Shown piece after piece: positions 18,989 to 29,156 of a stretch of 64,000 nucleotides of DNA. This stretch comes from Pseudomonas antarctica. Its GTDB lineage: Bacteria > Pseudomonadota > Gammaproteobacteria > Pseudomonadales > Pseudomonadaceae. Position 1 is the stretch's first letter; the number at the start of each line of letters is the position of its first letter. The stretch is taken from NCBI RefSeq assembly GCF_900624995.1, contig NZ_UYXQ01000005.1, forward strand, positions 62,001-126,000, in the 5' to 3' direction. Position numbers and translations under genes: made by a program. The notes beneath the pieces were generated by a model, which saw only the letters and a program-made list of their open reading frames with translations, was not told where the DNA came from and searched no databases.

Positions 18989-20191
18989 TCAGCTCAAAAA
19001 CGTCTGCAACAGGTCATTGAGAAAGAGTTGCCCGCGGTCAGTCGCCGCCAGGCGTGACGGTTCGACCTGCATTAAGCCACTTTGTTCTGCCTCACGGCGG
19101 CCTTCGTTCAGGCTCGCCAGATCAAGGCCGGTACGCTCGGCGTAGAGCTTGGCCTCGACACCTTCGGTGAGCCGTAATGCATTCATCAGGAACTCGAACG
19201 GCAGTTCTTCGTTGGTCAGTTCTTTCGCCCCGGCCTGGAAGCTTTTGGCCGGGTTGAGGTAATCCTTGGGTGCGCGGGTCTTCCAGGTGCGCACGATGCG
19301 CCCGTCCGGGTGGCTCAGCTTGCCGTGGGCACCGGCGCCAATACCGATAAAGTCGCCAAAGCTCCAGTAATTCAGATTATGCCGCGCCGGGCGACCCGGT
19401 TGGGAGTAGGCCGAGACTTCATATTGCGCGTAACCGTGCTCAGCCAGCAGCGCCTGGCCGGCTTCCTGAATGTCCCACAACGTGTCGTCTTCCGGCAGCG
19501 CGGGCGGCTGGTTCCAGAATACGGTGTTGGGTTCCAGCGTCAGTTGGTACCAGGACAAGTGCGTCGGCTTCAGTGCGATAGCCTGGCGCAAGTCGCTCAG
19601 GGCATCGTCCAGGGACTGGTCAGGCAAACCATGCATCAGGTCCAAGTTGAAGTTATCGAACCCGGCCTGGCGTGCCATGCCCGCTGCGCGCACCGCTTCG
19701 TCGCCATTGTGAATGCGGCCCAGGGCCTCAAGCTTTTGCTGCTGGAAGCTCTGGATGCCGATGGACAGGCGATTGATCCCCAGCTTGCGGTATGCCACGA
19801 ACTTCTCTTGCTCGAAGGTCCCGGGGTTGGCTTCCAGGGTGATCTCGATATCGCCGGCAAACGGGATGCGTGCTTCCACACCCTTGAGCAAGCGCCCCAG
19901 CGCGGCGGCGCTGAACAGACTCGGCGTGCCGCCACCGAAAAAGATCGAGCTGAGTTCACGGCCGTAAACTGCGTGCAGGTCTTGATCAAGGTCATCGAGC
20001 AACGCGTCCACATACTCTTCTTCCGGTAGCACGTTGCTCGCGGTGTGGGAGTTGAAGTCGCAATAAGGGCATTTGCGCACGCACCACGGGATGTGGATGT
20101 ACAGCGCCAAGGGCGGCAGCTGAGGCAGGGCCGCCCGAGGTGTTTGCGCGCCGCCGTGGATCAGCGGCTGCGCAGAGGTGTTTTGGGTCAT
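18989..20191 (-). CDS. hemW: radical SAM heme chaperone HemW
   Basis: A 400-residue radical SAM protein. The cluster motif CVRKCPYC gives C37, C41 and C44, followed by the SAM-binding GGGTPS. HemW resembles coproporphyrinogen III oxidase HemN but is a heme chaperone. The cysteine next to the CxxxCxxC motif that HemN proteins have is absent (CDF follows), which favours HemW. Its ATG overlaps the rdgB stop (ATGA). Confidence 0.94.
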   Translation of the reverse strand: MTQNTSAQPLIHGGAQTPRAALPQLPPLALYIHIPWCVRKCPYCDFNSHTASNVLPEEEYVDALLDDLDQDLHAVYGRELSSIFFGGGTPSLFSAAALGRLLKGVEARIPFAGDIEITLEANPGTFEQEKFVAYRKLGINRLSIGIQSFQQQKLEALGRIHNGDEAVRAAGMARQAGFDNFNLDLMHGLPDQSLDDALSDLRQAIALKPTHLSWYQLTLEPNTVFWNQPPALPEDDTLWDIQEAGQALLAEHGYAQYEVSAYSQPGRPARHNLNYWSFGDFIGIGAGAHGKLSHPDGRIVRTWKTRAPKDYLNPAKSFQAGAKELTNEELPFEFLMNALRLTEGVEAKLYAERTGLDLASLNEGRREAEQSGLMQVEPSRLAATDRGQLFLNDLLQTFLS

Positions 20192-20781
20192 TTCAGGCTC
20201 AGGCGTTGGCGCAGCAAATCCATTGCGCGGGCGCGGTGGCTGATCTGGTTCTTGTCGGCCGGGCTCAGTTGGGCGCTGGAGACATTGCGCTCCGGCACCC
20301 AGAACAGCGGGTCATAGCCGAAGCCATGCTCGCCACTGGCTGTATGCAGAATGCGCCCGTGCCACAGGCCTTCGCAGAGGATCGGCAACGGGTCATCGGC
20401 ATGCCGCACCAGTGCCAGCACGCAGACGAACTGCGCGCCACGTTCCGCATCCGGCACGTCCTTGAGGGCGTCCAGCAGCTTGGCGTTGTTGGCCGCGTCG
20501 CCCTTGCCGTCAGCGTAACGCGCCGAGTAGATGCCAGGGGCGCCGCCGAGGAAATCCACCGCCAAGCCCGAATCATCCGCCAATGCAGACAAGCCGCAAA
20601 TGCGTGCGGCATGGCGCGCCTTGAGAATCGCGTTTTCAACGAACGACAGGCCGGTTTCTTCCGGCTCGACCTGGCTGAACTCGCCAATCGAGCGCAGTTG
20701 CACGGACTCGCCGAGCATGGCCTGGAGTTCTTTGAGTTTGCCGGCGTTATGGCTGGCCAGTACGAGTTGAGTCAGGTTCAT
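20188..20781 (-). CDS. rdgB: dITP/XTP pyrophosphatase (non-canonical purine NTPase)
   Basis: A 197-residue Ham1/RdgB enzyme that hydrolyses dITP, XTP and ITP to monophosphates, keeping deaminated purines out of DNA. Motifs are [13 protein letters not shown] at the N-terminus, [13 protein letters not shown], and [12 protein letters not shown]. It overlaps the DUF4426 stop by one base (TAATG) and hemW by four. Confidence 0.97.
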   Translation of the reverse strand: MNLTQLVLASHNAGKLKELQAMLGESVQLRSIGEFSQVEPEETGLSFVENAILKARHAARICGLSALADDSGLAVDFLGGAPGIYSARYADGKGDAANNAKLLDALKDVPDAERGAQFVCVLALVRHADDPLPILCEGLWHGRILHTASGEHGFGYDPLFWVPERNVSSAQLSPADKNQISHRARAMDLLRQRLSLK

Positions 20782-21215
20782 TATTCGGCCGGAAACAGTT
20801 CTTGGTTGAATTGGAAGCTGTGGGCTTTGCCGCCGGTTTCAACGTTGATGGTAAACGTCTTGTATTCGCGCTGCGGCACCGAGTACGGCGCGAGATAATT
20901 GATCCCGCCTTTCTCGGTGATTTGCTTGAACGTCAGGACCTCGGTCTTGCCGCCCAAGTCCTTGATGGTGCCGGTCACCTGCGCCGCCACCGGGGTCACG
21001 CCCTTGACCACGGTCACATTGATCAAACCCTTATTCTTGCTGCGCACCACACCCACCTCCTGGGCGGTTTCCGGTTGCAGGAAGCTGGAGGTGAAGGTGT
21101 TGTAATGCACGGTGATATCGCCGAATTCTTTCTGGCGATTACCGTCGATAGCGTCCGCCGCCATGGCGCTGGCGCCCAGGCATGCGGTGAGTAGAAATAC
21201 AGCCAAACGACTCAT
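20781..21215 (-). CDS. DUF4426 secreted protein
   Basis: A 144-residue protein with a signal peptide (cleavage near ASAMAAD, residue 20). The mature part is beta-rich, about 120 residues, with no catalytic motif I recognise. DUF4426 proteins sit next to metW and rdgB across Pseudomonas, and the role is unknown. It starts 21 bp after metW. Confidence 0.88.
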   Translation of the reverse strand: MSRLAVFLLTACLGASAMAADAIDGNRQKEFGDITVHYNTFTSSFLQPETAQEVGVVRSKNKGLINVTVVKGVTPVAAQVTGTIKDLGGKTEVLTFKQITEKGGINYLAPYSVPQREYKTFTINVETGGKAHSFQFNQELFPAE

Positions 21216-21236
21216 GTTCGTCCTCCTTGAAAATGG

Positions 21237-21857
21237 TTAGACGGCAACTTTATGGTCCGTGATGCTCGGACTACTGACCCGGTAGATACCAATTTCGCCC
21301 AACAGGTTGGGCCACAGCTTACTCGCCCAGCCGTGGCGATGCTGTTGATCGACAGCAAGGCGGTTGATTACCTTGGCTTCACGCTCGCCGCACAAGGCTT
21401 CGAAGTCTTCGAAGGTGCAGAAGTGGATGTTCGGCGTGTTGTACCACGTGTACGGCAGAAAATCCGACACCGGCATCCGGCCTTTAGTGGCCAGGTACCA
21501 GCGGCAGCGCCAATGGCCGAAGTTGGGGAAGGTGATGATGCACTGGCGGCCCACGCGCAGCATTTCGTCGAGGATGCGGTCCGGGTAGTGCACCGCTTGC
21601 AGGGCCTGGGTCATCACCACGATATCGAAGCTGTTGCTGGCAAAGTTGCCCAGGCCCTTGTCCAGGTCCTGCTCGATGACGTTGATGCCTTTGGCCACGC
21701 ACTGGGCGATGTTGTCCGGGTCGTTTTCCAGGCCATAACCGGTGACCTGCTTGTTGTCGCGCAGCCAGCTCAGCAGTTCGCCATCACCGCAGCCAAGGTC
21801 GAGCACGCGGCTGCCGGCGGGGATCCAGTCTTGGATGATTTCCAGGTCGGCTCTCAT
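21237..21857 (-). CDS. metW: MetW, methionine biosynthesis partner of MetX
   Basis: A 206-residue SAM-methyltransferase-like protein (VLDLGCGDGELLSWL at 19-33). In Pseudomonas MetW is needed with MetX for homoserine acylation. Whether it methylates anything is not known to me. It starts 7 bp after metX, so the two are coupled. Confidence 0.94.
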   Translation of the reverse strand: MRADLEIIQDWIPAGSRVLDLGCGDGELLSWLRDNKQVTGYGLENDPDNIAQCVAKGINVIEQDLDKGLGNFASNSFDIVVMTQALQAVHYPDRILDEMLRVGRQCIITFPNFGHWRCRWYLATKGRMPVSDFLPYTWYNTPNIHFCTFEDFEALCGEREAKVINRLAVDQQHRHGWASKLWPNLLGEIGIYRVSSPSITDHKVAV

Positions 21858-21864
21858 GGCGTTC

Positions 21865-23004
21865 TCACAAAGTAATGCGGTTCATGTAGTTGCTGAAGGC
21901 CTGCAGGTAACGCGGGATCGGAATCAGAAAGGCGTCGTGGCCCTGCGGCGCATCGATCTCCAGGTAGCAGACGTCTTTCTTGGCGGCCATCAAGGCATCC
22001 ACCAGTTCCCGCGAACGGGCCGGCGAGAAGCGCCAGTCGGTGGTGAACGACATCACGCAGAACTTGGCCGTAGCGCCCTCGAAGGTTTTCGCCAGGTCGT
22101 CGTTAAAGTTGGCGGCCGGGTCGAAATAGTCCAGTGCCTTGGTCATCAGCAGGTAGGTGTTGGCGTCGAAACGCCCGGAAAACTCCTCGCCCTGATAACG
22201 CAGGTAGCTTTCCACCTGGAACTCGACGCTGTGGAAGTCGTAGTTGAGCTTCTCGCTCTTGAGCCCACGGCCGAATTTCTCGCCCATGGAGTCATCGGAC
22301 AGGTAAGTGATGTGCCCGACCATTCGCGCCAGCATCAACCCACGTTTGGGGATCACGCCCGCTTCCTGGAACGAACCACCGTGGAACTCAGGGTCAGTGA
22401 GGATCGCCTGGCGTGCCACTTCGTTGAAGGCGATGTTCTGCGCCGAGAGTTTTGGTGCCGAGGCGATGGCCAGGCAGTGGCGTACGCGGTCTGGGTAGGT
22501 GATGCTCCATTGCAGCGCCTGCATGCCGCCCAGGCTGCCGCCGATCACCGCGGCCCATTGGCCGATGCCCAGCAGGTCAGCCAGGCGCGCCTGGCTGTGC
22601 ACCCAGTCTTCCACGGTCAGCACCGGGAAATCCGCGCCGAACGGTTTGCCGGTTTCCGGGTTGAGGCTGCTGGGGCCGGTGGAGCCGTTGCAGCCGCCGA
22701 GGTTGTTCAGGCTGACCACAAAGAACGTGTTGGTGTCGATGGGCTTGCCGGGGCCGATGCAGCTGTCCCACCAGCCGGGCTTACGCTCCTCGACACTGTG
22801 GAAGCCTGCGGCGTGATGGTGGCCGGACAAGGCGTGGCAGATCAGCACGGCATTGCTCGCCGTGGCGTTCAGTTGGCCGTAGGTTTCGTAGATCAGGTCA
22901 TAGGCCGGCAGCGAACGGCCACAGGCCAGGGCCAGCGGCTCGCTGAAGTGCGCCACTTGGGGCACGACCAGTCCAACAGAATCGGGGGGGAAGGCAGTTG
23001 GCAT
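21865..23004 (-). CDS. metX: homoserine O-acyltransferase (probably succinyltransferase)
   Basis: A 379-residue alpha/beta-hydrolase acyltransferase. The nucleophile S157 is in GGSLGG, with the acid and histidine in the C-terminal TDWRFSP and PQGHDAF segments. It starts methionine synthesis by acylating homoserine. MetX enzymes of Pseudomonas with a MetW partner usually use succinyl-CoA, but the acyl donor cannot be proved from these motifs. First gene of the leftward metX-metW unit. Confidence 0.94.
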   Translation of the reverse strand: MPTAFPPDSVGLVVPQVAHFSEPLALACGRSLPAYDLIYETYGQLNATASNAVLICHALSGHHHAAGFHSVEERKPGWWDSCIGPGKPIDTNTFFVVSLNNLGGCNGSTGPSSLNPETGKPFGADFPVLTVEDWVHSQARLADLLGIGQWAAVIGGSLGGMQALQWSITYPDRVRHCLAIASAPKLSAQNIAFNEVARQAILTDPEFHGGSFQEAGVIPKRGLMLARMVGHITYLSDDSMGEKFGRGLKSEKLNYDFHSVEFQVESYLRYQGEEFSGRFDANTYLLMTKALDYFDPAANFNDDLAKTFEGATAKFCVMSFTTDWRFSPARSRELVDALMAAKKDVCYLEIDAPQGHDAFLIPIPRYLQAFSNYMNRITL

Positions 23005-23067
23005 CGACCCTGCTCTCGTTTAAATGAGGCGTAAGTCTAAAGAGCGGGGACCCTAGCGGCAAGCAAA

Positions 23068-23086
23068 GGCCGGAGGTTATCCGGCC
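23068..23086 (-). terminator. terminator of the yggS-proC-yggT operon
   Basis: GGCCGGA (23068-23074) pairs with TCCGGCC (23080-23086). On the minus strand the stem is followed by TTTGC, a short U-tract. It lies 22 bp past the yggT stop. Confidence 0.6.
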
Positions 23087-23108
23087 CTCGCAGTTTGCCA
23101 GGCGTGAA

Positions 23109-23696
23109 TCAGATCAGGCCGAACAGTTCTTTGGGCATGAACGCGTAGAAGGCCAGGCGCGGGATCACCCAGCTTTGCAGCAGCTGAATCGCGATAAACG
23201 CGAAGATCGGCGAGATATCCAGGCCGCCCAGGTTCGGGATCAACCGACGGAACGGTGCCAGCACCGGTTCGGTGATCTGACTAACCAGCTCAGCGCCAGG
23301 GCTGCGGCTGCCCGGTGCGACCCACGAGAGGATCACGCTGATGATCATCGACCAGAAGATGATCTTCAAACACAGCGAGAAGATACCGATCAGGCCCCAT
23401 GGCAACAGCAGCGGGGTGAAGGCCTGGTAGCCGTTGAGCATCAGGATCACCACAAACAACAGAATCTGCAGCAGCAGCGCCAGCACCAGCGACGACATGT
23501 CCAGGCCGAACAGGCTCGGGACCACGCGGCGCAGCGGTTTGAGCAGCGGTTGGGTGGCCTTCACCACGAACTGGCACAGTGGGTTGTAGAAGTTCGCCCG
23601 CACCAGTTGCAGGATAAAACGCATCAGCACGATCAGCAGGTACAGGCTGCCTAAGGTCTGGATGATGAAAATGGCAGCGTCATTGAGTCCAAGCAT
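23109..23696 (-). CDS. YggT-family membrane protein
   Basis: A 195-residue integral membrane protein made of two similar halves, each with two hydrophobic helices. The repeated motif is NPLCQFVVKATQPLLKPLRR in the first half and AELVSQITEPVLAPFRRLIP in the second. YggT proteins have been linked to osmotic stress and membrane organisation, and the mechanism is unknown. Last gene after proC (35 bp). Confidence 0.93.
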   Translation of the reverse strand: MLGLNDAAIFIIQTLGSLYLLIVLMRFILQLVRANFYNPLCQFVVKATQPLLKPLRRVVPSLFGLDMSSLVLALLLQILLFVVILMLNGYQAFTPLLLPWGLIGIFSLCLKIIFWSMIISVILSWVAPGSRSPGAELVSQITEPVLAPFRRLIPNLGGLDISPIFAFIAIQLLQSWVIPRLAFYAFMPKELFGLI

Positions 23697-23731
23697 GTTT
23701 GTTTCCTATCTAGTCCAGTTGCAGGGGACGA

Positions 23732-24550
23732 CTATTTACCCAGCTGCTCGGCCATTTCAGCCGAACGATGTGCCGCGGCACCCAGTGCTTTTTCCACCAG
23801 GGCTTCAAAGCCCCCGGCCTGGAACGACTCGATGGCGGCTTGCGTGGTGCCGCCCGGCGAGGTTACGCGGCGGCGCAACTCGGCGGCGTCCACCTCGCTG
23901 CCAACAGCCATCTTGGCGGCGCCCAGGGCGGTTTGCTCTGCCAGTTGCTCAGCCACTTCCTGTGGCAGGCCCAGTTTCACGCCAGCGGCGGTCATGGCTT
24001 CGATCAACAGGAAGAAGTAAGCCGGGCCGCTGCCGGAGACGGCGGTGACCGCATCCAGTTGCTGTTCCTGTTCCAACCACAGGGCGATGCCTACGGCAGA
24101 CAGGAGCTCTTGAGCCTGGTCACGCTGTTCGGCGCTCACTTCGGATGTGGCGTACAGGCCACTCACGCCCTGACGCAGCAGCGCCGGGGTGTTGGGCATG
24201 CAACGCACGATCGGCTGGGCGCCCAGCCAAGTGTTCATGCTGGCGCAGGTGATACCGGCGGCGATGGAGACCACCAACTGATGCGGTTGCAGGCTCGGGC
24301 GCAGGCTTTCGCACACCGCTTTCATCGCCTGCGGCTTGACCGCCAGTACGATTACGTCAACGCCTTGGATGGCCTCGGCGTTGTCGGCAAAGGTTTCAAT
24401 GCCGTGCTCGGTGCTGACGCGGGCGCGGGTGTCGGCGCCCGGGTCGCTGGCGCGGATCTGGGAGGCTTCGAGGCCTTTGGCCCGCAGGCCACCGATCAGG
24501 CTGGCCGCCATGTTGCCGGCGCCGATAAAGGCAATACGCGTGTTGCTCAT
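23732..24550 (-). CDS. proC: pyrroline-5-carboxylate reductase
   Basis: A 272-residue NAD(P)H-dependent enzyme that makes proline in the last step of its synthesis. The N-terminal Rossmann motif is IAFIGAGNMAASLIGGL, and the C-terminal family signature is visible in LRRRVTSPGGTTQAAI. It sits between yggS and yggT in the usual order. Confidence 0.97.
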   Translation of the reverse strand: MSNTRIAFIGAGNMAASLIGGLRAKGLEASQIRASDPGADTRARVSTEHGIETFADNAEAIQGVDVIVLAVKPQAMKAVCESLRPSLQPHQLVVSIAAGITCASMNTWLGAQPIVRCMPNTPALLRQGVSGLYATSEVSAEQRDQAQELLSAVGIALWLEQEQQLDAVTAVSGSGPAYFFLLIEAMTAAGVKLGLPQEVAEQLAEQTALGAAKMAVGSEVDAAELRRRVTSPGGTTQAAIESFQAGGFEALVEKALGAAAHRSAEMAEQLGK

Positions 24551-24583
24551 GACAGGTCCTTATTCAGAGGAAAGTCAGCCATT

Positions 24584-25270
24584 TCACGGCTGGCCGTAGT
24601 CGCGGGCGCCAAACAGGGCGGTACCGATCCGCACCCAGGTGGCGCCTTGGGCGATGGCCGACTCAAGGTCGTGGCTCATGCCCATGGAAAGTGTGTCCAG
24701 GCCCAGGTTCAGGCTCGCTTGCAGGTCGCGTACTGTCGCGAAGGCTGCATCCTGCTCTGCACGGTCGTCAGTCGGCTCAGGGATCGCCATCAAGCCGCGC
24801 AGTTTCAAGCGTGGCAGGGCGCTGATGGCCTCGGCCAGGGCAGGCAGGTCGGCGGGTGTACAGCCGGACTTGCTGGCTTCGCCACTGACATTGACCTGGA
24901 TGCAGATATTCAGCGGCGGCAGGTCGGCCGGGCGTTGTTCGGACAGGCGTTGAGCAATTTTCAAGCGGTCCACGGAATGTACCCAAGCAAAATTCTCGGC
25001 GATCGCACGAGTCTTGTTCGATTGAATGGGGCCGATGAAGTGCCAACTCAAGGGCAGGTCGGTTAATTCGGCCTGTTTGCCCAGGGCTTCTTGCAGGTAG
25101 TTCTCGCCAAAATCGTGCATCCCGGCGGCATAGGCTTCGCGCACGGCTTGTGCGGGTTTGGTCTTGCTCACGGCCAGTAGGTGGACGCTGCTTTCGTCAC
25201 GTTGCACGGCGTGGGCCGCGGCACGGATCCGCGCGCTAACCAGGCCAATGTTGTCTGCTATCGTCGACAT
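24584..25270 (-). CDS. PLP-binding homeostasis protein YggS/PLPBP
   Basis: A 228-residue single-domain TIM-barrel protein that binds pyridoxal phosphate through K36 (LLAVSKTKPA). It has the family block GMSHDLESAIAQGATWVRIG. It buffers PLP and affects amino and keto acid pools rather than catalysing a known reaction. Divergent from pilT, 57 bp apart. Confidence 0.96.
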   Translation of the reverse strand: MSTIADNIGLVSARIRAAAHAVQRDESSVHLLAVSKTKPAQAVREAYAAGMHDFGENYLQEALGKQAELTDLPLSWHFIGPIQSNKTRAIAENFAWVHSVDRLKIAQRLSEQRPADLPPLNICIQVNVSGEASKSGCTPADLPALAEAISALPRLKLRGLMAIPEPTDDRAEQDAAFATVRDLQASLNLGLDTLSMGMSHDLESAIAQGATWVRIGTALFGARDYGQP

Positions 25271-25327
25271 TCAAGATGCACCCGTGGATATGGAGTCCGC
25301 GGCATTCTACTGGAAATGGAAAGCCCT

Positions 25328-26362
25328 ATGGATATCACTGAACTGCTGACGGCCAGCGTGCGCCGTGGCGCCTCCGACCTGCATTTGTCGGCCGGCCTGG
25401 CGCCGATGCTGCGCGTTGATGGCGAGGTCTGGCCGCTGGAGGGGCCGGTGCTTTCGCCCCCGCAAGTTGCGGATTTATTGAGCCCTTTGCTCAACGAATA
25501 CCAAGAAAAGGATTTCGAAACATCTCTTGAAACGGATTTTGCCTTCGAACTACCGGGCGTCGCGCGGTTCCGGGCGAATGTGTTCCAGCAGGATCGCGGC
25601 ATGGGGGCGGTGTTTCGCACTATTCCAGCCGCAGTGCAGAGCCTGGAAAACCTCGGGCTGGGCGAAGTGTTCCAGCGTATCGCCCAACGGCCACGTGGCC
25701 TGGTGCTGGTGACCGGGCCGACCGGGTCCGGCAAGTCCACGACGCTGGCGGCGATGATCGACTACCTCAACCAGCACCGGCGCCAGCACATCCTCACCCT
25801 GGAAGACCCGATCGAGTTTATCCACAGGCCGAAAATGGCCCTGATCAACCAGCGGCAAGTGCACCGCGATACCCACAGCTTTTCGGCGGCGCTGCGTTCG
25901 GCCCTGCGCGAAGACCCGGATGTGATCCTGGTGGGCGAGCTGCGCGACCTGGAAACCATCCGCCTGGAGCTGACGGCCGCTGAGACCGGGCATCTGGTGT
26001 TTGGCACGCTGCACACGACGTCGGCGGCAAAGACCGTGGATCGATTGGTGGATGTGTTCCCGGCGGGGGAAAAGGCCATGGTGCGCTCGATGCTCTCGGA
26101 GTCGCTACAGGCGGTGGTGTCGCAGGTGCTGGTAAAGAGGCTCGGCGGCGGGCGGGTGGCGGCTCACGAGATCATGCTGGGCACGCCAGCCATTCGTAAC
26201 CTGATCCGCGAGGACAAAGTGGCGCAGATGGTCTCGGCGATTCAGACCGGTGGGGCGTTGGGGATGAAGACGTTGGACATGAGCTTGAAGGCGCTGGTCA
26301 GCGAGGGGCTGGTGAGCCGGGAGGAAGCGCGGGGGCAGGCGAGGGTGCCTGGGGATATCTAA
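25328..26362 (+). CDS. pilT: type IV pilus retraction ATPase PilT
   Basis: A 344-residue hexameric secretion-type ATPase. Walker A GPTGSGKST starts at 130 (K136). The Walker B region reads LREDPDVILVGELRD, and the His box is GHLVFGTLHTT. The C-terminal PilT signature AIRNLIREDK is intact. It powers pilus depolymerisation. The frame is open to 25181, but the family start MDITELL fixes 25328. A pilU gene does not follow it, unlike in P. aeruginosa. Confidence 0.95.
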   Translation: MDITELLTASVRRGASDLHLSAGLAPMLRVDGEVWPLEGPVLSPPQVADLLSPLLNEYQEKDFETSLETDFAFELPGVARFRANVFQQDRGMGAVFRTIPAAVQSLENLGLGEVFQRIAQRPRGLVLVTGPTGSGKSTTLAAMIDYLNQHRRQHILTLEDPIEFIHRPKMALINQRQVHRDTHSFSAALRSALREDPDVILVGELRDLETIRLELTAAETGHLVFGTLHTTSAAKTVDRLVDVFPAGEKAMVRSMLSESLQAVVSQVLVKRLGGGRVAAHEIMLGTPAIRNLIREDKVAQMVSAIQTGGALGMKTLDMSLKALVSEGLVSREEARGQARVPGDI

Positions 26363-26366
26363 AGGA

Positions 26367-26412
26367 CACTGAGCTCCCACATTTGATTGCATTTCAAATG
26401 GGGAGCTTAGTG
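26367..26412. terminator. bidirectional terminator-like hairpin after pilT
   Basis: CACTGAGCTCCC (26367-26378) pairs with GGGAGCTTAGTG (26401-26412) with one G-U pair, and an inner CATTTG/CAAATG stem extends it. It sits between the convergent pilT and C40 peptidase genes. Confidence 0.65.
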
Positions 26413-26421
26413 CCTATTGGC

Positions 26422-27063
26422 TTAGCGCTGCACAACCCGCAGGTTGTTGTTCTGCTCTTTCGGCAGAACCCGCTTGGCAATCACGTAGTTCTTGTTCCAG
26501 AACGGCTTCTTCAGCGTGTCGATGCTTACCGACTTGCCACGACGCGGTGCGTGGATGAAACGGTCGTTGCCCAGGTAGATGGCAACATGGTTGACCTGGC
26601 GGCTCTTCAATTTGAAGAACAACAGGTCGCCCGGTTTCAGGTCTTTGCGCTCAACCTTCAGCCCGTGGCCGGCGGCCATGGCGTTGGAGGTGCGTGGCAA
26701 ATCCACGGCTTTGACGTCGTTAAACGCATATTTCACCAAACCACTGCAGTCGAACCCTTTACTTGGGCTGCTGCCGCCCCAACGATAAGGAGTACCGAGC
26801 ACGTTCACGGCGCGGCTCAAAACGTTGCTGCTTTGTTTGGTGTTGCCTGCTATCAGGCCTGGAACTGCTTTACCGTTGTGGGCCTTGCTCACGTGAGTTG
26901 GGCGGTTGACGGTCAGCTTTACCGACTTGGCGGTGCTTGGCGTGCTGTGAACTTTAGGGGTGAAACCGTTAACGTTAGGAAGACGTTGCTCACGATTGGT
27001 GGCGTGGGCGGCCAGTGGCATTAATAGGCAGATGGTTAGCCATGTCTTGAAAAATGGTCGCAT
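26422..27063 (-). CDS. secreted C40 (NlpC/P60) peptidoglycan peptidase
   Basis: A 213-residue protein with a signal peptide (cleavage about residue 22, AAHAT), a basic linker to about residue 80, and an NlpC/P60 domain. The catalytic C106 is in GFDCSGLVKYAF, with H159 (VNHVAIYLG) and H171 (FIHAP). It would cleave peptide stems in the periplasm. The ATG at 27063 is chosen because it begins the signal peptide, although the frame extends to 27234. Monocistronic. Confidence 0.92.
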   Translation of the reverse strand: MRPFFKTWLTICLLMPLAAHATNREQRLPNVNGFTPKVHSTPSTAKSVKLTVNRPTHVSKAHNGKAVPGLIAGNTKQSSNVLSRAVNVLGTPYRWGGSSPSKGFDCSGLVKYAFNDVKAVDLPRTSNAMAAGHGLKVERKDLKPGDLLFFKLKSRQVNHVAIYLGNDRFIHAPRRGKSVSIDTLKKPFWNKNYVIAKRVLPKEQNNNLRVVQR

Positions 27064-27312
27064 TAGGCGTGGCTCTTTTTGGTTTGCGCGCAACTTTATA
27101 ACAGCTTTTTGTGTCGTTCTAAGGCCGTTTGTCGACTGAACCCTGGGGTCAAATTCAGGAAAAACGCGACGAATTGCCGCTATTGTCCTGCAGAGGTCAG
27201 GTGGCATAAGGCTTTGCGGGAGGGAAGATACCATTTACCGTGCGTCGGGCGCCCGTAAAAAAGTCACAAAGAAAATGAAAAAATTTATCTATCGAGGCAA
27301 AAGAGGTACGCC

Positions 27313-27741
27313 ATGAACACCTATCGACAGGATGTGATGCAGCAAGACACCCACAGCAAGCTAATCGGTTACCTGCTGTGGATTTTCGGTTTTACCGGGG
27401 CGCACCGCTTCTATTACGGCAAGCCTGTGACCGGGACGATCTGGTTTTTCACCTTCGGTCTGCTCGGTATTGGTTGGCTGATCGACTTGTTCCTGATCCC
27501 AGCCATGGACCGTGAAGCAGACCTGCGTTTTACCGCTGGGCCGATCGAGTACAACGTGGCCTGGATACTGTTGGCATTCCTGGGTGTGTTCGGTTTGCAC
27601 CGCATGTATCAAGGCAAGTGGATCACCGGCCTGATCTACCTGCTGACCGGCGGGTTGTTCCTGATCGGGGTGCTGTATGACTTCTGGACGCTGAATACGC
27701 AGATTTCGATCCGTAATGCCGAGCGCAATAACGGCCGATAA
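27313..27741 (+). CDS. membrane protein with two tandem TM2 domains
   Basis: A 142-residue protein with two TM2 units in a row: GFTGAHRFYYGKPVTG...GWLIDLF and GVFGLHRMYQGKWITG...GVLYDFW. Each is two membrane helices joined by a short loop with the conserved H-R-[FM]-Y. TM2 proteins have no settled bacterial function. It is preceded by a 249-bp divergent region and followed by a REPIN. Confidence 0.88.
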   Translation: MNTYRQDVMQQDTHSKLIGYLLWIFGFTGAHRFYYGKPVTGTIWFFTFGLLGIGWLIDLFLIPAMDREADLRFTAGPIEYNVAWILLAFLGVFGLHRMYQGKWITGLIYLLTGGLFLIGVLYDFWTLNTQISIRNAERNNGR

Positions 27742-27765
27742 ATCGCTCAAGTCATATAGAGATGC

Positions 27766-27861
27766 AAATGTGCTAGCGGGCTTGCTCGCGAATACGGTGC
27801 GTCAGCCGACAAATATGCTGACTGATCCACTGCATTCGCGAGCAAGCCCGCTCCCACATTT
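27766..27861. repeat. REPIN (paired inverted REP)
   Basis: Left arm CTAGCGGGCTTGCTCGCGAA and right arm TTCGCGAGCAAGCCCGCTCC, with AAATG/CATTT ends. The centre also has a small inverted repeat (GTCAG/CTGAC). The left arm has CTAG where others have GGGAG. It sits between convergent genes and may also end transcripts. Confidence 0.85.
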
Positions 27862-27884
27862 ACTGTGCTCACTCCAGGCCGGAG

Positions 27885-29156
27885 TCAGGCCTGGTAGCTG
27901 AGCCGCCCGTCCACCAAGGTGTACCGCACCGTCGCCGGCAAGCTATGGCCGATGAACGGGCAGTTTTCACCCTTGGACAGCCAGCGCTCTGCGGCAACCG
28001 TGGAGCGAGCCGGATCAAACAGCACCAGATCCGCCGCTGAACCCACCGCCAATTTACCTGCCGGCAAGCGCAAGGCTTCGGCCGGGCCAGCACTCAGGCG
28101 CGCCAGTAATGTCGGCAGGTCGAGCAAGCCGTCCTCCACGAGTGTCATCGCCAACGGCAGCAACAACTCGACGCTGCTGATGCCCGGTTCTGTCGCGCCA
28201 AACGGCGCCAGCTTGGCATCGCGCTCGTGGGGCTGGTGGTGGCTGGCGATCGCCGACACCACCCCCGACTTCACGGCCGCACGCAACCCTTCACGGTCGG
28301 CCAGGGTACGCAGCGGCGGCTGCACGTGGTACAGGCTGGAAAAGTCGATCAGCGCTTGATCGGTCAAAATCAGCTGATACAGCGCCACGTCCGCCGTCAC
28401 CGGCAGGCCTCGTGCTTGGGCCTGGGCGATCAAAGCCACGCCGCGAGCGCTGGTTAACTGGCTGAAGTGCGCACGCACACCGCTTTGCTCTACTAGCAGC
28501 AGGTCACGTGCCAAGGCCACGGTTTCAGCGGTTTCCGGAATGCCCGGCAGGCCGAGGAAACTGGCGACCGCGCCTTCATGGGCCAAGCCGCCTTCTGCCA
28601 GGTCGCGGTCCTGGGAGTGAAAAATCACCGTCAGGTCGAACGTGGCCGCGTATTCCAAAGCGCGACACAGGGTGCGCGTGCTGCGGAAGCTGTCCAGCCC
28701 ATTGCCGAACGCCACGCAACCGGCGTCCCGCAGGGTGATCAGCTCGGCGAGCTGTTCGCCTTCCAGGCCTTTGCTCAGGGCGCCGATAGGGAACACTTTG
28801 CAATTGCCAGCTTCGCGGGCGCGGTCGAGGATCAGCTCGGTCACGGCCGAGGTGTCCAGGACTGGCTTGGTGTGCGGCGGGCAGCACAGGCTGGTCACAC
28901 CACCGGCAGCGGCGGCGCGGGTTTCACTGGCGATGGTGCCTTTGCGGCTGTAACCCGGCTCGCGCAGAGCGACATTCAGGTCCACCAGGCCAGGCGCGGC
29001 CACCAGGCCTTTGGCATCGATGGTCTCAACCGCGCTGAAGCCTGCGGGCGCAGCGCCGATGGCGATTATTTTGCCGGCCTCCAGGTGAAGATCGGTGATT
29101 TGATCCAGGCCACTGGCCGGATCGATGACTCGGGCGCCGAGAATGCTGAGCTTCAC
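27885..29156 (-). CDS. pyrC': inactive dihydroorotase homologue PyrC'
   Basis: A 423-residue dihydroorotase fold that has lost its metal site. The family motif DxHxHxR reads D59-L-N61-V-A63-L-R65, so both histidines are replaced, and the later DHAPH reads HHQPH. In Pseudomonas this dead subunit is known to be needed for assembly of active aspartate transcarbamoylase with PyrB. The start codon is GTG at 29156, overlapping the pyrB stop (GTGA). Confidence 0.95.
   Translation of the reverse strand: MKLSILGARVIDPASGLDQITDLHLEAGKIIAIGAAPAGFSAVETIDAKGLVAAPGLVDLNVALREPGYSRKGTIASETRAAAAGGVTSLCCPPHTKPVLDTSAVTELILDRAREAGNCKVFPIGALSKGLEGEQLAELITLRDAGCVAFGNGLDSFRSTRTLCRALEYAATFDLTVIFHSQDRDLAEGGLAHEGAVASFLGLPGIPETAETVALARDLLLVEQSGVRAHFSQLTSARGVALIAQAQARGLPVTADVALYQLILTDQALIDFSSLYHVQPPLRTLADREGLRAAVKSGVVSAIASHHQPHERDAKLAPFGATEPGISSVELLLPLAMTLVEDGLLDLPTLLARLSAGPAEALRLPAGKLAVGSAADLVLFDPARSTVAAERWLSKGENCPFIGHSLPATVRYTLVDGRLSYQA

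Noticed and set aside
23005..23108. Searched for a SAM-type riboswitch ahead of metX
   Set aside because: The gap has only a short terminator-like hairpin oriented for the yggT side, with no multi-helix SAM riboswitch pattern.
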